NCBI GenBank assembly: GCA_030035585.1
Contig: CM057469.1
Location: 60,467,501 to 60,531,500 of the forward strand
Source: Dugong dugon
Taxonomy: Eukaryota > Chordata > Mammalia > Sirenia > Dugongidae
Length of the DNA stretch: 64,000 nucleotides
Direction: 5' to 3'
Shown here one piece after another: positions 22,331 to 34,075 of the stretch. The translations under genes were made by a program, and so were the position numbers. The notes below the pieces were generated by a model, which saw nothing but the letters and a program-made list of their open reading frames with translations, was not told where the DNA came from and did no database searches. Within the stretch, counting starts at the first letter, position 1; each line of letters opens with the position of its first letter.

Positions 22331-22708
22331 TTTGTCCATTTTTTGATTGAGTTGTCTTTGTGTTGTTAAGTTGTAGAAATATACATTTTGGATATTAGAC
22401 CCTTACAGTTATATAGTTCCTGAAAATTTTCTCCCAATCTGTGGGCTGTCTCTTCACTTTGTTAATAAATTCCATTGATGAACAAAAGTAGTTAATTTTT
22501 ATGAGGTCCTCTTTATCTGTTTTGTCTTTTGCTGCTCATGCTTTTGTTGTCATCTCTGATAATGCATCCTTAAATTCTAGGTCTCACAGCGTTCCCGCTA
22601 TATTTTCTTCTAAGAATTTTATGGTTTTAGTTATCACATTAGGTCCTTGCTCCATTTTGATTTTTTTTTTTTTTTTTGATGTGAGAAATGGATCCTGATT
22701 TATTCTTC

Positions 22709-23195
22709 TGCTGTTGTTGTTGGGTGCTGTAGAGTTGGCTCTGACTTACAGAGACCCCATGTATAACATAAGGAAACATTGCCCTGTCCTGTGCCATCCT
22801 CACAACAGTAGATATGTTTGAGCCCATTGTTGCAGCCACATTGTCAATCCATCTCATTGAGGGTCTTCCTCTTTTTTGCTGACCCTCTACTTTACCAAGC
22901 ATGATGTCCTGCTTCAAGGGCTGATCCCTCCTAATAACTTGTCCAAAGTAAGCAAGACAAAGTTTCACCATCCTCACTTCCAAGGGGGTGCATTCTGGCT
23001 ATACTTCATCCAAGACAGATTTGTTCTTTCTTCTGGCAGTCCATGATATATTCAGTATTATTCCCCAGCACCACAATACAAATGTGTCCATTCTCCTTCG
23101 GTCTTCCTTTTTCATTGTCCGGCTTTCATATTCATAGGAAGTGACTGAAAATATCATGGCTTGGGTCAGGCACACCTTAGTTTTTCTGCTTAAGA
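22709..23195 (-). mobile_element. RTE LINE, 5'-truncated, antisense
   Basis: About 490 bp from the 3' tail (gctgttgttgttgggtgctg) back into the ORF. The minus-strand frame reads FGQVIRRDQPLKQDIMLG and RGRPSMRWIDNVAATMG, the RTE C-terminal region. Breaks off at the complement of the region around 17,880-17,940. Confidence 0.9.
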
Positions 23196-23229
23196 TGAGA
23201 AATTATGTCATGTTTGATACTGTTGTGCA

Positions 23230-24170
23230 GGATCCTTATGGATCATTCTTACTAGAGAGAAAAACTTGATGACACAGCACAGAAATGGTAAAATTTCTGT
23301 AGCTCTGTTCATGACTAAGCGGAAGGAGATGGCATCTGGAACTCAAGTGAAAGGTTTTGCCTTTGATAGAAATACGGACAGTTCATCCATAGTAACGGGT
23401 AGAGGAAGAGTGTGTGAGTCTGGCTCATAGTGGTACATGATGGCAGGGGGTTATTAGAAGACTTGGGAGAATTTTCTTCTGATTGCCTACATTTTCTGCA
23501 GAGAGCAAGGATAGACAGAAGCTGTGTGAGGTTGGAGGAAAGAACAGAAATTATAAAACAATTATCCAAGAGAGTGTGAGAGTAAATTGGGAAATGTGGT
23601 AGGATTTACTAGTAGTACTATGAATGTATTTGAGGTTATTGGTTATGGATTTAATGTGATTTTAAATGGCTTTTTTTTTCCCCCCTGGAAAGGTAGATTT
23701 AAACAGGCTTGGGATTTTTAAGTGAGAGACAAATAAGATCTCTGAGGGTACATGTAAGTGAGTAATTACAACAACTGACTTTGGATTCTTAACTGGGTAA
23801 GTAAAAAGTAAGAACATGAGTGAGTTGTGGTGGTAAGATGGATTATCAATTCTTGTGGGTCGATTATCAGTTGGAATCATTGTATGAATAACTAGAAGAA
23901 CTGAGCTGGAAATTTGGGAGTTTGTTGTTAGAAATGGGGTTGCTTTAAATTGATAGTATTGAAGGTTTACAGCTGATGACAATAAGGCGATAGGTATAAC
24001 AGAAATGGTTCACTGAGGTAATTTAACAAACATAGAGATAGGAGAAGGGTGGTGGGTAGAAGCAGACCTCTCATCTCTAGTACTTCAAACATGAAGCAGC
24101 TTAATACAGAGAAATAGAGACACAATAATAGGTGGCGCTGGGGAAGAAAGCATCAAGAAATCCGAAAGTG
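23230..24170 (-). mobile_element. L2 LINE, antisense, distal segment
   Basis: Continues the complement order expected after 20,433: aaggagatggcatctggaac, catccatagtaacgggtaga, gattgcctacattttctgca, ggttattggttatgg and gaaatggggttgctttaaat. Together with 18,723-20,433 it is one L2 split by the L1 block. Confidence 0.5.
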
Positions 24171-24439
24171 CAGGAATCACAGACAATTCTCACCAACAGT
24201 CGCAGTTGTCTACAGTACTGAAGTGAGTGGTTTTTCAGAACAACTGGGATCCACTGGCAAAACTTTACAGCTGCCTGAAATTAACCACCTGTCTGCTACT
24301 GCCATAAAAACTGAATGCTTTTGCCTACATTTCACTCTCAAACTCTCACATGATTCTTTCAAATTGGCAGGGTGTAGTTTCCAGTCTTCCAGCTTCTACA
24401 ATATATGAGAAAGTATAAAGAGTAAATGGTGCTAAATTG

Positions 24440-25008
24440 CCAACAGAAAAATAGGTACAACCTATCCCTTTGGTTATTCTTTCATACATACTGTTCAAAT
24501 TTAAACATTAGTAATAGGTATGTCCTGGACATGGAGTAGCAATATGCTGCTCAAATTCTTCCTCCTGCCCCCACCATCAAAAAAACTTTGTCGTCACAGA
24601 TGCTAGGAGTGCTGCCAGCCCTTTCAAGGACTGCCTCAGCTGCAAAGAATCACCTCATTTAATGTCCTGTCCCTCCAGTGGCAGTGCACACCCAATGGCT
24701 GATCATGATGGAGGTCTAAAGTCCAGGCCATTTGAGCCAACATGTGATCATTGTGATAGGCCAGGTTAGCTTCTGAACACTCCGTGTGTTTGACCTGCAG
24801 TGCATCTGTACTTCTCTTTCTGACCAGTCTTGCTTCCTCCCTGTCTATTTCAGGAAGAGTATTTCCTAATGTAATCTAATGTTGCATTCATGAAGCCATG
24901 CAGGTGTAGGATGAGTCCTAGACTTAATCACTTCTGAGTTATGAAATGAGCAGATGAGACACAGAGACAAGCACAGACTGGTAAAGACAGATGTCATGTG
25001 AGGATTGC
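24440..25008. other. Unassigned, possibly old LTR-like
   Basis: More GC-rich than neighbours (tcctcctgcccccaccatc, cctgtccctccagtggcagt) and reminiscent of a mammal-wide repeat I cannot name. No coding frame. Confidence 0.3.
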
Positions 25009-25414
25009 TGTTCTTAGTTGAATTGTGTCCCCAAAAAATATGGGCTGTAAATCCTAATCTTTATATCTGTGGTTATAATCCTATTTGGGATTTTTTCTGT
25101 TATGTTAATGAGGCAGTATTAGTGTAGGGTGTGTTTTAAATCAGTCTCTTTTGAGATGTAGAAGAGTAGATCAAGCAAGCAAGAAAGAAAACACAAATGA
25201 AAAGGAAGATATAGGACACAGGAATTTAGGAATAGAAAATGAAAAGAGACAAGGACTTTCCCCTAGAGGAGACAGAGAGAAAGGCTTCGTCTAGAGCTGG
25301 TGCCCTATATTTGGACTCCTAGCTTCCTAAACTCTAAGACAGTAAATTTCTGTTCATTAAAGCTACCAACTTGGGGTAGGTATTTCTGTCACACCAGTGC
25401 AGCTAACTAAGACA
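25009..25414 (+). mobile_element. LTR, ERVL/MaLR-like, sense
   Basis: gttgaattgtgtccccaaaa, gttatgttaatgaggcagta, cttttgagatgtagaagagt, a poly(A)-side gacagtaaatttctgttcat and end cagctaactaagaca. The end is the inverse of the starts at 10,661 and 25,592, so same broad family in the opposite direction. No clear TSD. Confidence 0.7.
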
Positions 25415-25591
25415 ATACCCTTCTCAGATTCCATTTTGCAAGGACCACATTATGTACATATACCAGTCAAAAATACAACAGGAAAAAAGCAAACACTAGA
25501 TTTTTCAGGCTGGAAGAGATTTAATACAGACTGTTAGAGGCATATATACTATTGAAAGTGTTGCCATCATTCAGGGAATCTGGAAGTCCAG

Positions 25592-26064
25592 TGTCTTGGT
25601 TATCTCAGGCTACTATAACAGAAATACCACAAGTGGATGGCTTTAACAAAGAGAAATTTATTCTCTCACAGTCTAGGAGGGAGGCTAGAATTCCAAATTC
25701 CTGGTTCCAGCTCTAAGGGAAGGCTTTCTCTGTAAGCTCTGGAGGAAGGTCCTTGTCATCAATCTTCCCCTGGACTAGGAATTTCTTTCTTGGTGGTACG
25801 AAGTTCCCATGTCTCTCTGCTTGCTTCTCTCTTTTATATCTCAAAAGAGATTGACTTAAAACACAACCTAATCTTGTAGATTGAGTCCTGATTCATTAAC
25901 ATAACTGCCTCTAGTCCTGCCTCATTGTCATCATAGAGGTAGGATTTACAACACATAGAAAAATCACATCAGATGACAAAATGGTGAACAACCACACAAT
26001 AGTGAGAATCATGGCCTAACCAAATTGATACACATTTTGGGCGGACACAGTTCAATGCATAACA
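25592..26064 (-). mobile_element. Solo LTR, ERVL/MaLR-like, antisense
   Basis: 473 bp, TG...CA ends (tgtcttggtt ... tgcataaca) and a perfect 5-bp duplication tccag (25,587-25,591 and 26,065-26,069). Shares taacagaaataccacaagtg and gggcggacacagttcaatg with 10,661-11,146. No internal region. Confidence 0.82.
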
Positions 26065-26069
26065 TCCAG

Positions 26070-26920
26070 GATTCACAGGAAACTTCTAGTAATGATCTTT
26101 GCTCCTGAAACAGATGATTCATAGGAGAACTCATAGAAACCTTGGCAAAATTTTATGGCTGCATGTTTAAAAGGCTGCGATGTTGCCACTATTGGCAATG
26201 GAGTGATAATGACTCCTGCTTCTTTTCTCATTGAAATCTTACATTTTATTGGTAGAAGTGCAACTATAAGACTTCTAGACCTTGCAATAAAAGAATAGAA
26301 GGGGGTTATGGTGTTTAATTCCCAAGAGACAATTCAGCACAGTTATTGAAATCCTATAAATTATTTTGGGAGCAATGCTAGAGAGACATACAGTGAGTAT
26401 AGGATAAAATCTTAAGTAGAAAAAAAGGAGATAGTATATAAAATTTTGTTTTTAATTTTTTTTAGTCTTAAAGTTCATTCTGCTATCTCTCTTCATATGA
26501 AATGTTGTGCATTGTTTTTCTTTTCATATGCTATCATTGTCATATTTTTAGATATGTTTTGCGGATTTTATAAATATCAGTTAGAAATTCTCACTTGTCT
26601 GATATGTTCTGGAAGAGCTTATACTGTGTGTAAATTAATTGCACCTTGAATATTTCAAACACTGAATATTTGAAAGAAACTTCTGATAAAACTATATTTG
26701 TTTACAAAATTTTTAATATAAACTGACAGCTCTGTTCTTGTTATACTGGTTTTCTACTTCTTTTTATTCAAGTAGGCATTTTTCACTTTCAAGGGATAAT
26801 TATCAATTTGATGCAGATTTGTCTGTTTGTTAGAATGGATTTTAGGTATATCAATACCTTCACTTTGGGGAAGCAATATTACATAGTTATAGTCATAATT
26901 ATAGTAATACTGTGTACTCT
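26070..26920. other. Unassigned AT-rich sequence
   Basis: No repeat family or splice-flanked frame recognised; the ORF at 26,446-26,649 has no supporting features. Confidence 0.4.
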
Positions 26921-26924
26921 GGAG

Positions 26925-27105
26925 AGAGTGCTCAGGTGTGAATACCAGCTCCTACTCATACTGGCTGTGTGCCCTTGGTCTGACTTACTCAACTATGTGT
27001 TTGCTCACATGTAAACTCAGGGTAATATCAGTATCTTGTCTTACAGTTTTTTTCTGTGATGACAAATCAAATAGTTCTATACCTGTTACATAGTAAGATC
27101 AGTGT
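26925..27105 (+). mobile_element. MIR SINE
   Basis: tgaataccagctcctactca, ctggctgtgtgccc-ttggtc and gtttgctcacatgtaaactc follow the MIR core order (complex-trait 'tgtgaccttggg...cctcatctgtaaa'). Confidence 0.7.
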
Positions 27106-27302
27106 TGACAATTGTTATATCTCTGCTCATAATGGTAACTTAGTTTGTCTTTGCTCTTGCTTAACTTTAAAAAGGTTAGGGGTTTTAAAATCTAGATTTT
27201 GACACTTTATGAAGAGGAAAAAAAAAGTTACTCCGCTCTTTTAATACCTCAACAGTCTGCAACTTTTTTGTGCGTGTATTTGTTTGCTTTCTTCCCAAAA
27301 AT

Positions 27303-27510
27303 TAAACCCCACACCCATTTTGTCAAGTCAGTTTCTATTCATGACAACCCCATATGTTACAGAATAGAATCCAAGCTCCCTAGACTTTTCCTGACTGTAA
27401 TCTTTACCAAAGCAGATCATCAGGCCTTTCCTCAGCGATGTCACTGGGTGAGTTTGAACTGCCAACCTTTAGGTTAGTAGTCAAGCGCAAACCATTTGCG
27501 TCACCCACAG
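27303..27510 (-). mobile_element. AfroSINE, long form, diverged
   Basis: cacacccattttgtcaagtc, tgactgtaatctttaccaaa, gcagatcatcaggcctttcc and aacctttaggttagtagtca. Confidence 0.8.
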
Positions 27511-27716
27511 ACCTGTTTGTTTTTTACTGGGCTTCTCCAAAAGTTGAGTGACTTTGGTGAGACAGTGAGGTCATATGCTTCACACAACCATCCGCATGTC
27601 TAAACTTGCCTTTGGGCTCCAGACTCCATATAAGTCAATCACGAAAGCCTTGTAATGTCGGCAGGTCTTCTGTTCTCCTAGGAGGCTAATCAGTAGGTAA
27701 TCCTAAAACTGTATTA

Positions 27717-28149
27717 AGGAGCCCTGGTGGTGAATGATTAAGTGCTTGGCTACTAACCAAAAGGTTGACAGTTGGACCCCACCCAGTGGCTCTGCAGGAG
27801 AAAGACCTAGTGGTCTCCTCCTGTAAAGATTACTGAAAACCAAAAAACCAAACCAAACCCATTGCCATCAAGTTGATTTCGACTCATAGTGACCCTGTAG
27901 GACAGAGTAGAACTGCCCCATAGGGTTTCCAAGCAGTGGCTGGTGGATTTCAACTGCCCACTTTTTGATTAGCAGCCGAGCTCTTAACCACTGCACCCCT
28001 AGGGCTCCCCAACACAAGGGGCCCGGGAGGGCAGTGGCGGCAGTGGATTACAGCCTAGGAAACCCTATGAGACATTTCTACTCTGTTACATGGGGTCGTT
28101 ATGAGTGGAAGATCCTGTAGACGACACTTAACAACAATAACAACAACAA
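27717..28149 (+). mobile_element. AfroSINE, long form, split by a nested SINE
   Basis: Head ggagccctggtggtgaatga to cctgtaaagattactgaaa, then after the insertion attacagcctaggaaaccct, ctctgttacatggggtcg and tail gacgacacttaacaacaata. Confidence 0.9.
27838..28013 (-). mobile_element. AfroSINE, short form, nested in opposite orientation
   Basis: Complete antisense copy (accaaacccattgccatcaa ... tgcacccctagggctcc) inside the middle block of the long SINE. The short form is the younger of the two here. Confidence 0.92.
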
Positions 28150-28581
28150 AACTATCCAGCTTAAAAAATTCCTTTTCAGAAAACCATTTTAAATACACTC
28201 TTGGACTCAGCTACAGATTGAATGAATCCCCTATCTATTCCCCTAGGTAGGAAGTGTCCTGCCGGAGAGTCTGTCCTGATCATCAGAGTAGCTGCATAAG
28301 CTCATATTTTATTGTTTGATTTTCTTGTATTACACAATCCCGAAATAGGTATCCTGAAGTCCGATCACTCTTCTTACCATATCATAATATGGAAGCTGTG
28401 GGGACAAAACACAAAAGTGACAGGGTTTGGCCTTAATCTTGTGCACGGTACATACTGGCCTTTACATCCATTCTTTTACTCTATGAACTGTAAAATAGAT
28501 ATGAACATATTAATAATATATTTTCATGTACATATATTCTTTTCTTTACCAATTTAACAAAATTTCATCTGCATCCGTTAG

Positions 28582-28583
<2 letters not shown>
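28150..28583. other. Unassigned sequence
   Basis: No family recognised; ORF 28,312-28,557 has no support. Confidence 0.4.
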
Positions 28584-28625
<42 letters not shown>

Positions 28626-28640
28626 ACGTGTGTGTGTATT
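28584..28640. repeat. (TG)n microsatellite
   Basis: About 20 uninterrupted TG units followed by gcacgtgtgtgtgta. Likely length-polymorphic. Confidence 0.97.
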
Positions 28641-29005
28641 ATAAAATAACCAGTGGCAGTAGCTCATTGAGTATTTTTAATCCATCGTCTTGCATACATT
28701 TAGTAATTCATAAAGTAGCTCAGAAAAGGTACCTATTTAGTGAGTCATTTTATTAGCTTTTGAACACACAACAGTATGCAAAGGTATTACAGCTTGAGGA
28801 TGTAGAAGCACAGTCAACTACTATATGATGTGCTACGTGCTATAATACGGGTCAATTTAAAATGTTATGGAAATTTAGAAGAAGAATAGCTAGCTCTGTT
28901 TTGGAGGCTCAGAGCAGGCCTTTCAGTGCAGAGGAATCCAACCATTTTATTTTTCTTTTTAAAGTGAGACCCGAAGAAAGAGTAAAGCTGAACTAGTCAA
29001 AGAGG

Positions 29006-29175
29006 AGAGCCAGGTGACGCAGTGGTTAAGAGCTCGGCTGCTAACCCAGAGGTCATCAGTTTGAATCCACTAGCTGCTCCTTGGAAACCTTACGGGTCAG
29101 CTCTACTCTGTCCTATAGGGTCGCTATGAGTCGGAATCAACTTGATGGCAATGGGTTTGGTTTGGTTTTTTGGTG
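29006..29175 (+). mobile_element. AfroSINE, short form
   Basis: gagccaggtgacgcagtggt, gctcggctgctaacccagag, cctatagggtcgctatgagt and tail ggcaatgggtttggtttggt. Well preserved, retaining several CpGs. Confidence 0.93.
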
Positions 29176-29349
29176 TCAAGGAAAAGGAAGAAAAAAAGTG
29201 TTCCAGACACAAGAAGCAGTGAGCACGTATTCAAGGTATAAATGAGAAACACTGCAGTTCATTTGGGAAACTCAGAGTAGTTCAACACTGACAGAGGGAA
29301 GAGGCAATGAACTACCTTGACAAAAGAAGATCAAGAGAGTGTACTTGTT

Positions 29350-29960
29350 CTGTGACTTACATAAGTGAGATTGTATTTTTTGCTCTTGAACGTAAGTGCT
29401 CTTTCTGGTATAGAATTCTTGGCTCTCAATCCTTTCCCTCTAACTCGCTGTAGTTTTGCTCATTGTCTTTTGGTGCTTAGTGTTGTTAAGATGTCTCAGT
29501 TTGCCTGGTCTCTGTTCCACTGTGGTTAAACTAACTTTTCTCCCTCCCTGGATCTTTTTTCATTAGTATCATTTTTCTGGAGAGTCAACAAGTTGTATCA
29601 ATTCACTATTTATTTTGTCATTGCTGACCCCATTATCATTCTATGGTTTCCTTCTGGAAATCTCACCGTACATATATTGGAACACCTAGATCAGCCTTCC
29701 ATATTTTATCATTCCTGATAACTTAATTCCCTTTTCCTTTTCTTATGAGTTCAGAGGGAAATTTTTATGTTTACTCTTCTTCACTAATTGAGTGTTGTGT
29801 TCTCTTAAGAATTCAATGATTTTCCTCCTTTATTTTATTTTTTAATTCAGTAATTGTTTCCTTTACTTGCATGTGGCTTTTCACTTTTCATTATTGCCAG
29901 CTCTCATTTCATAAGCAAAATGTTCTCATAAATTTTACTACTGAATTAGTATAAATACAT
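29350..29960. other. T-rich ancient repeat, possibly L1-related
   Basis: attgtcttttggtgcttagt, attcttggctctcaatcct and tcagtaattgtttcctttac have the T-rich style of antisense old L1 sequence. Assignment weak. Confidence 0.3.
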
Positions 29961-29998
29961 ATTTACACTATAATTAATATCAGCTACTATTATACTCT

Positions 29999-30165
29999 GA
30001 GCCCTGGTGTTGCTGTGGTTAAGAGCTTGACTGCTAACTAAAAGTTCAGCAGTTCAAATCCACCAGCCGCTCCTTGGAAACCCTGTCGAGCAGTTGTACT
30101 CTGTCCTGTAGGGTCACTGTGAATCTGAATTGACTCAATGGCAGTGAGTTTTGTTTTGGTTTTAA
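29999..30165 (+). mobile_element. AfroSINE, short form
   Basis: gagccctggtgttgctgtgg, gactgctaactaaaagttca, gtagggtcactgtgaatctg and tail gttttgttttggtttt. Confidence 0.9.
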
Positions 30166-30433
30166 CTATTATATTCATGTAAAATATTGCATTTACCTGT
30201 CATATTACTGGTCTTCTTTTTCTTCTACTATCCTACTTCCTGTAAAACCATTTGTTCTGATTCCTTAATGCAGTTCTCTTTCCATTTGCCTGCATTTTTG
30301 TTTGAGGGTTTGTTGTTTTAGTCAATATGGAGGTCATGTGAATGTCTGTCCAGATTTGCAGGTAGAAATGAATTATATCAAATCAGCCCAGGTTAGATTA
30401 CCTATGCCAAATTCCCATTTTATAATCTCTGAT

Positions 30434-30664
30434 GAAGTTCCTGGGTGGCACAAATGGTTTGCACTCAGCTGGTAACTGAAAAGTTGGAGGTTTAAACCCA
30501 CCCACCTAGAAGCACCTCGGAAGAAAAGGCCTGATGAACTGCTTTCCTCAAGATTACAGGCAAGAAAACCCTGCACAGCACAGTTCTACTCTGTAACACA
30601 CGGGGTCACCATGGATCCGAACGCACTTGATGGTACAGGACAACAACAGCAACGACAACAGCAG
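30434..30664 (+). mobile_element. AfroSINE, long form, RTE-like tail
   Basis: gttcctgggtggcacaaatg, cggaagaaaaggcctgatga, ctctgtaacacacggggtca and tail gacaacaacagcaacgacaa, the (ACAAC)-rich end typical of RTE-mobilised copies. Confidence 0.88.
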
Positions 30665-31179
30665 TCTCTTATAGGGAATAAAAATAACTCTTTTATTAAA
30701 AGGAACATGTTTGTAATAACCCTTTCAAGCTATCTGTCAGGTTGAATACACATCTCAAGCCCAAGTTGGTAATATTGGGATTTTTTTTTTCTGTCATCCT
30801 AATTTGTTCCTTGGCCATGTGTAAAAAGTCATCATGACAGGCAATCAAGTTGATTCATTTGATAAGCTGTATATAGAACAATCACGCAATTTTGTTAAAA
30901 TAGTTAAAAAGAAACTCTTATTGATACATTTTATAAAAGTAAAGGGAGTGGTCAGTGAATATTAATAAAACAAATAGTGCCATCTACTGACTACACAATC
31001 CTATAATGAAAGTTGCTGTGAACATCATTGTTTTACCATATTATTTTCCAGTGTGATAGTTAATACTATGATATTCATTTGATAGTCTGAATTTTCCAAG
31101 AATTTTTATTCATTTAAAATGATCTCATTTAAATCTCTAGTTCCGCTAACTGAAGTGGAATTCACAGGTGCTTAAATCA
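30665..31179. other. Unassigned sequence
   Basis: AT-rich, nothing recognised. Confidence 0.4.
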
Positions 31180-31510
31180 AATGACTGACACTTTCTAAAA
31201 TAACTGTCATCAGGAAGCAGTTTTTTAAAGTGTCCCTTTGTGCTAGGAACTACGAGATGTAAAAGAAATATGCCTAGATCCTTCCCACACTCAGAGCACA
31301 GACAGAACTCAGTAAGAACTGCAGAGATGACAGAAATGTATGAATAATTATACAAAAAACTACTCAAATGATTAGTTAAAGAAATGACAGCATTGATGTA
31401 ACTTACTAATAAACTGTGAATTATAACAGGTATGGGAAGTAATATTAGAAATAGTTTCATCACTTTTTTAATTTAGATAAGATTTCACAGAGGAAGAATT
31501 TAAATAGCTT
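31180..31510 (-). mobile_element. Probable L2 fragment, diverged
   Basis: tttgtgctaggaactacgag, gatccttcccacactcagag and tttcacagaggaagaattta recall the complement of L2 3' sequence. Weak. Confidence 0.3.
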
Positions 31511-31892
31511 TGTAGACAATAAAAATAAAAAGTAATTAGAGAATGGTATTATGCTCTATATTTAAATCAGATTCAGTATTTTAGGAGTGCAGAATCAAAT
31601 ATAATTGCTTCCATTTCTGACTCCTCTTGGACAGAGCTTCCTCATGTGGCTCACTACACTGTGAAGAGAAAGCAGAGCAGGGTGGGACCGGCCTGTGCAC
31701 ACAGTGCAGGCTTCTAGTGTATACAGGAAAAAAGAGGCTCCAGAGGCTGGGACATGGGGCCAGAGAAGTGTAATCACCAGAAGTCACCTTCAGCTCCACT
31801 TCCAGGCCTCAGAGTTCCAGGTGGGGTTTGGTGAACACCCTTCAGGCCACTTGATATGTAAAAACCTGAATCTCCAGGACAGTAAGACTGTA

Positions 31893-32100
31893 TGAAACAC
31901 AAACCCTTTGCTGTAGAGTTGATTCTGATGCATAGGGACTCTATAGGACAGAGGAGAACTTCCCCGTTGCATTTCCTAGGCTGTAATCTTTACTGAAGCT
32001 GACTGCCACATCTTTCACCTGTGGAGTGGCTGGTGGGTTTGAACCGCCTACCTTTCAGTTAGCAGCCAAGTGCTTAACCACTGAGCCACCAAGACTCCTT
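31893..32100 (-). mobile_element. AfroSINE, long form, with 12-bp TSD
   Basis: Antisense copy flanked by perfect agtaagactgta (31,881-31,892 and 32,101-32,112). Contains gctgtaatctttactgaagc, tgactgccacatctttcacc and agcagccaagtgcttaacca. Confidence 0.93.
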
Positions 32101-32112
32101 AGTAAGACTGTA

Positions 32113-32902
32113 GGTCCTACCAAAATAGAAAGGGACAGTGTCTTTTGGTAACAACTCTAAATCCTGGACTTTCTCCATGAAGATACCTTTTCCAGCAACA
32201 TTGCTTGACAAGAGGAGAATCATGTGAGTCTACAATCAAAATAGAATTAGTAATAAATTCTAACTTGATTCTTCCACATATCATTTCACTGACTGCTTCA
32301 GAGAAGGTTGACATTGCATAACCCCTTCATTAGTATAATAATCTTAAATTTTATTTGAGTTAGACTAATTTTGTTTATAAGTAAATAAATAAATAGAAAC
32401 AGCACATGCCTCTGGACCTAGGACCTATCAATATGAGTATATGGTGTATAGGGTGTAGGTCCTAAACTCTATGTCAACAAGTATACTAAAACCTTAAATT
32501 CATCAGTGAATATGGTCTGATGAGGGAGATGATAACATTGTAGAAGCTTATAAGGACAAGGTAGGTTAAAAAAACGAGACTCTCGTGCTAAGAGTTTAAT
32601 TCATAGTAACAGGTTGTCCCTATTGAAAAGATTTCCAGTATACATTAACACTTCACATGCATTTTGGGGAGAGAAGAGGGATGAACTGGTAAGAAGCTGT
32701 ATTAAAAACAATTGTAATTTGGAATCTGGCAAAGCAAAACTTCTTCCTCCTCCTCAAATAAGGCCTTTACTTTCTTAGTATAGGTGGGATTTCAGATTAT
32801 TTGCTACAAAACAGTCCCATTAAATTTATTTTATAGGGAATCTTTAGAATTAATTTTAAACCTTTGAAAATTACAGTGATGCCCTAATTCCCTAACTCCT
32901 TG
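32113..32902. other. Unassigned sequence
   Basis: No family or coding signal recognised. Confidence 0.4.
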
Positions 32903-33350
32903 AATTAGGCTGAATAATGGCCCCCAAATACATCAGGTCTTAATTCCTGGAACCTGTGAATGTTACTTTCCATAGGAAAAGTGTCCTTGTAGGTGTGATA
33001 AAGGGTCTTGAGATGAGGAGATTGTGCTGGATTATCTGGGTAAAACATAAAGGCAATTACAAGTGTCCTTATGAGAGAGGCAGAAGGAGATTTGACACAC
33101 ACAGAGAAGGCTATGTGATGATGAAGCAGGGAGTGATTTGAACATGCTCACCTTCAAACTGGAATGATGTAGCCAAAAGTCAAGGAATGTCAGTAGCCAC
33201 CAGAAGCTGGAAGTGCTGACATCTTGATTTTGATCCAGTGATACTGATTTCAGACTTTTGGCTTCTAGAACTGTGAGAGAATACATGTCTATTGTTTTAA
33301 GCCACCAAGTTTGTGGTATTTTGTTACTGCAGCCACAGGAAGGTAATACA
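32903..33350 (+). mobile_element. MLT1-type MaLR LTR
   Basis: ggctgaataatggcccccaa, taattcctggaacctgtgaa, gatgaggagattgtgctgga, tctagaactgtgagagaata and ttttaagccaccaagtttgt, ending gaaggtaataca: the complete order of an MLT1 LTR. Confidence 0.88.
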
Positions 33351-33488
33351 TTCCTATCTTCCAGGTGATTTCATCTTTTTGTAACCTAGGTTCTCTTTCA
33401 TAATAATGGATATCATTCAAAAATGTTATCATCATGCTAAACCTTCTGCAAATAATGTCTTTAATCCTTATTTCTGTTTTCTCCTTAC

Positions 33489-33662
33489 TGACCCTGGTGG
33501 CATAGTGGTTAAGTGCTATGGCTGGTAACCAAAGGGTCAGCACTTTGAATCTTGAATCTACCAGGCGCTCCTTGGAAACTCTGTGGGGGAGTTCTGCTCT
33601 GTCCTATAGGGTCGCTATGAGTCAGAATCGACTCAACGGCAATGAGTTTGGTTTGGTTTTGG
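33489..33662 (+). mobile_element. AfroSINE, short form
   Basis: gaccctggtggcatagtggt, gcgctccttggaaactctgt, ctatagggtcgctatgagtc. A 10-bp duplication (gaatcttgaatc) sits in the middle. Confidence 0.92.
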
Positions 33663-33744
33663 TACTCGATGTACAAGCGTATCTGAGACCTGTGCACTGT
33701 CTGTCACCTCTGCTTGGAAGGTTTTTTCCTCAGACATGATAATG

Positions 33745-34075
33745 ATTAACTCCTTTGTCTTCCAATGCTAGATCAATTTTATATTCTCAGTGGTTCTATT
33801 CCAACCACTTTAGTCAACATTGCAACCTCCTTCCCCAACCAGCATAACAAAGTAACGATACCCTGCTCTCCATATATAATTGTAAAAACCTCATTTCAAT
33901 CTCTAAAATGTTATATAATTTACTTGTTGTGTTTATTATATACCGTTTTTCTGCTCCTCTAGTATTTAAGCTTCATAATGTAAAAGATCTTCCTCTTTTG
34001 TTAACTAAAGTATTTTCAGTACATAGAAAAACCGTAGCATGTAATAGTACTCACTAATTTTTTTCTTGGAATGAA
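33745..34075 (+). mobile_element. L2 LINE 3' end, sense
   Basis: tataatttacttgttgtgtt, gtatttaagcttcataatgt, gtacatagaaaaaccgtagc and ttcttggaatgaatac follow L2 3' UTR order. Confidence 0.5.

Larger units (their letters stand above)
20434..22708 (-). mobile_element. L1 LINE 3' region, antisense, multiply interrupted
   Basis: The complement of an L1 3' portion: tatataacagaacatacat near 20,480, ttcatccatgttgtgacatg at about 21,023, gtagtattccattatatgta, gggtcatatggtacttctat and ctttgttaataaattccatt, up to agaaatggatcctgatttat at about 22,700. All are signature stretches of mammalian L1 antisense 3' ends and late ORF2. It lies within the L2 and carries an RTE tail, SINEs and further L1 3' pieces. 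Confidence 0.75.

Noticed and set aside
28584..28640. CRISPR or satellite array
   Set aside because: Simple (TG)n; no spacer-repeat structure anywhere in the window.
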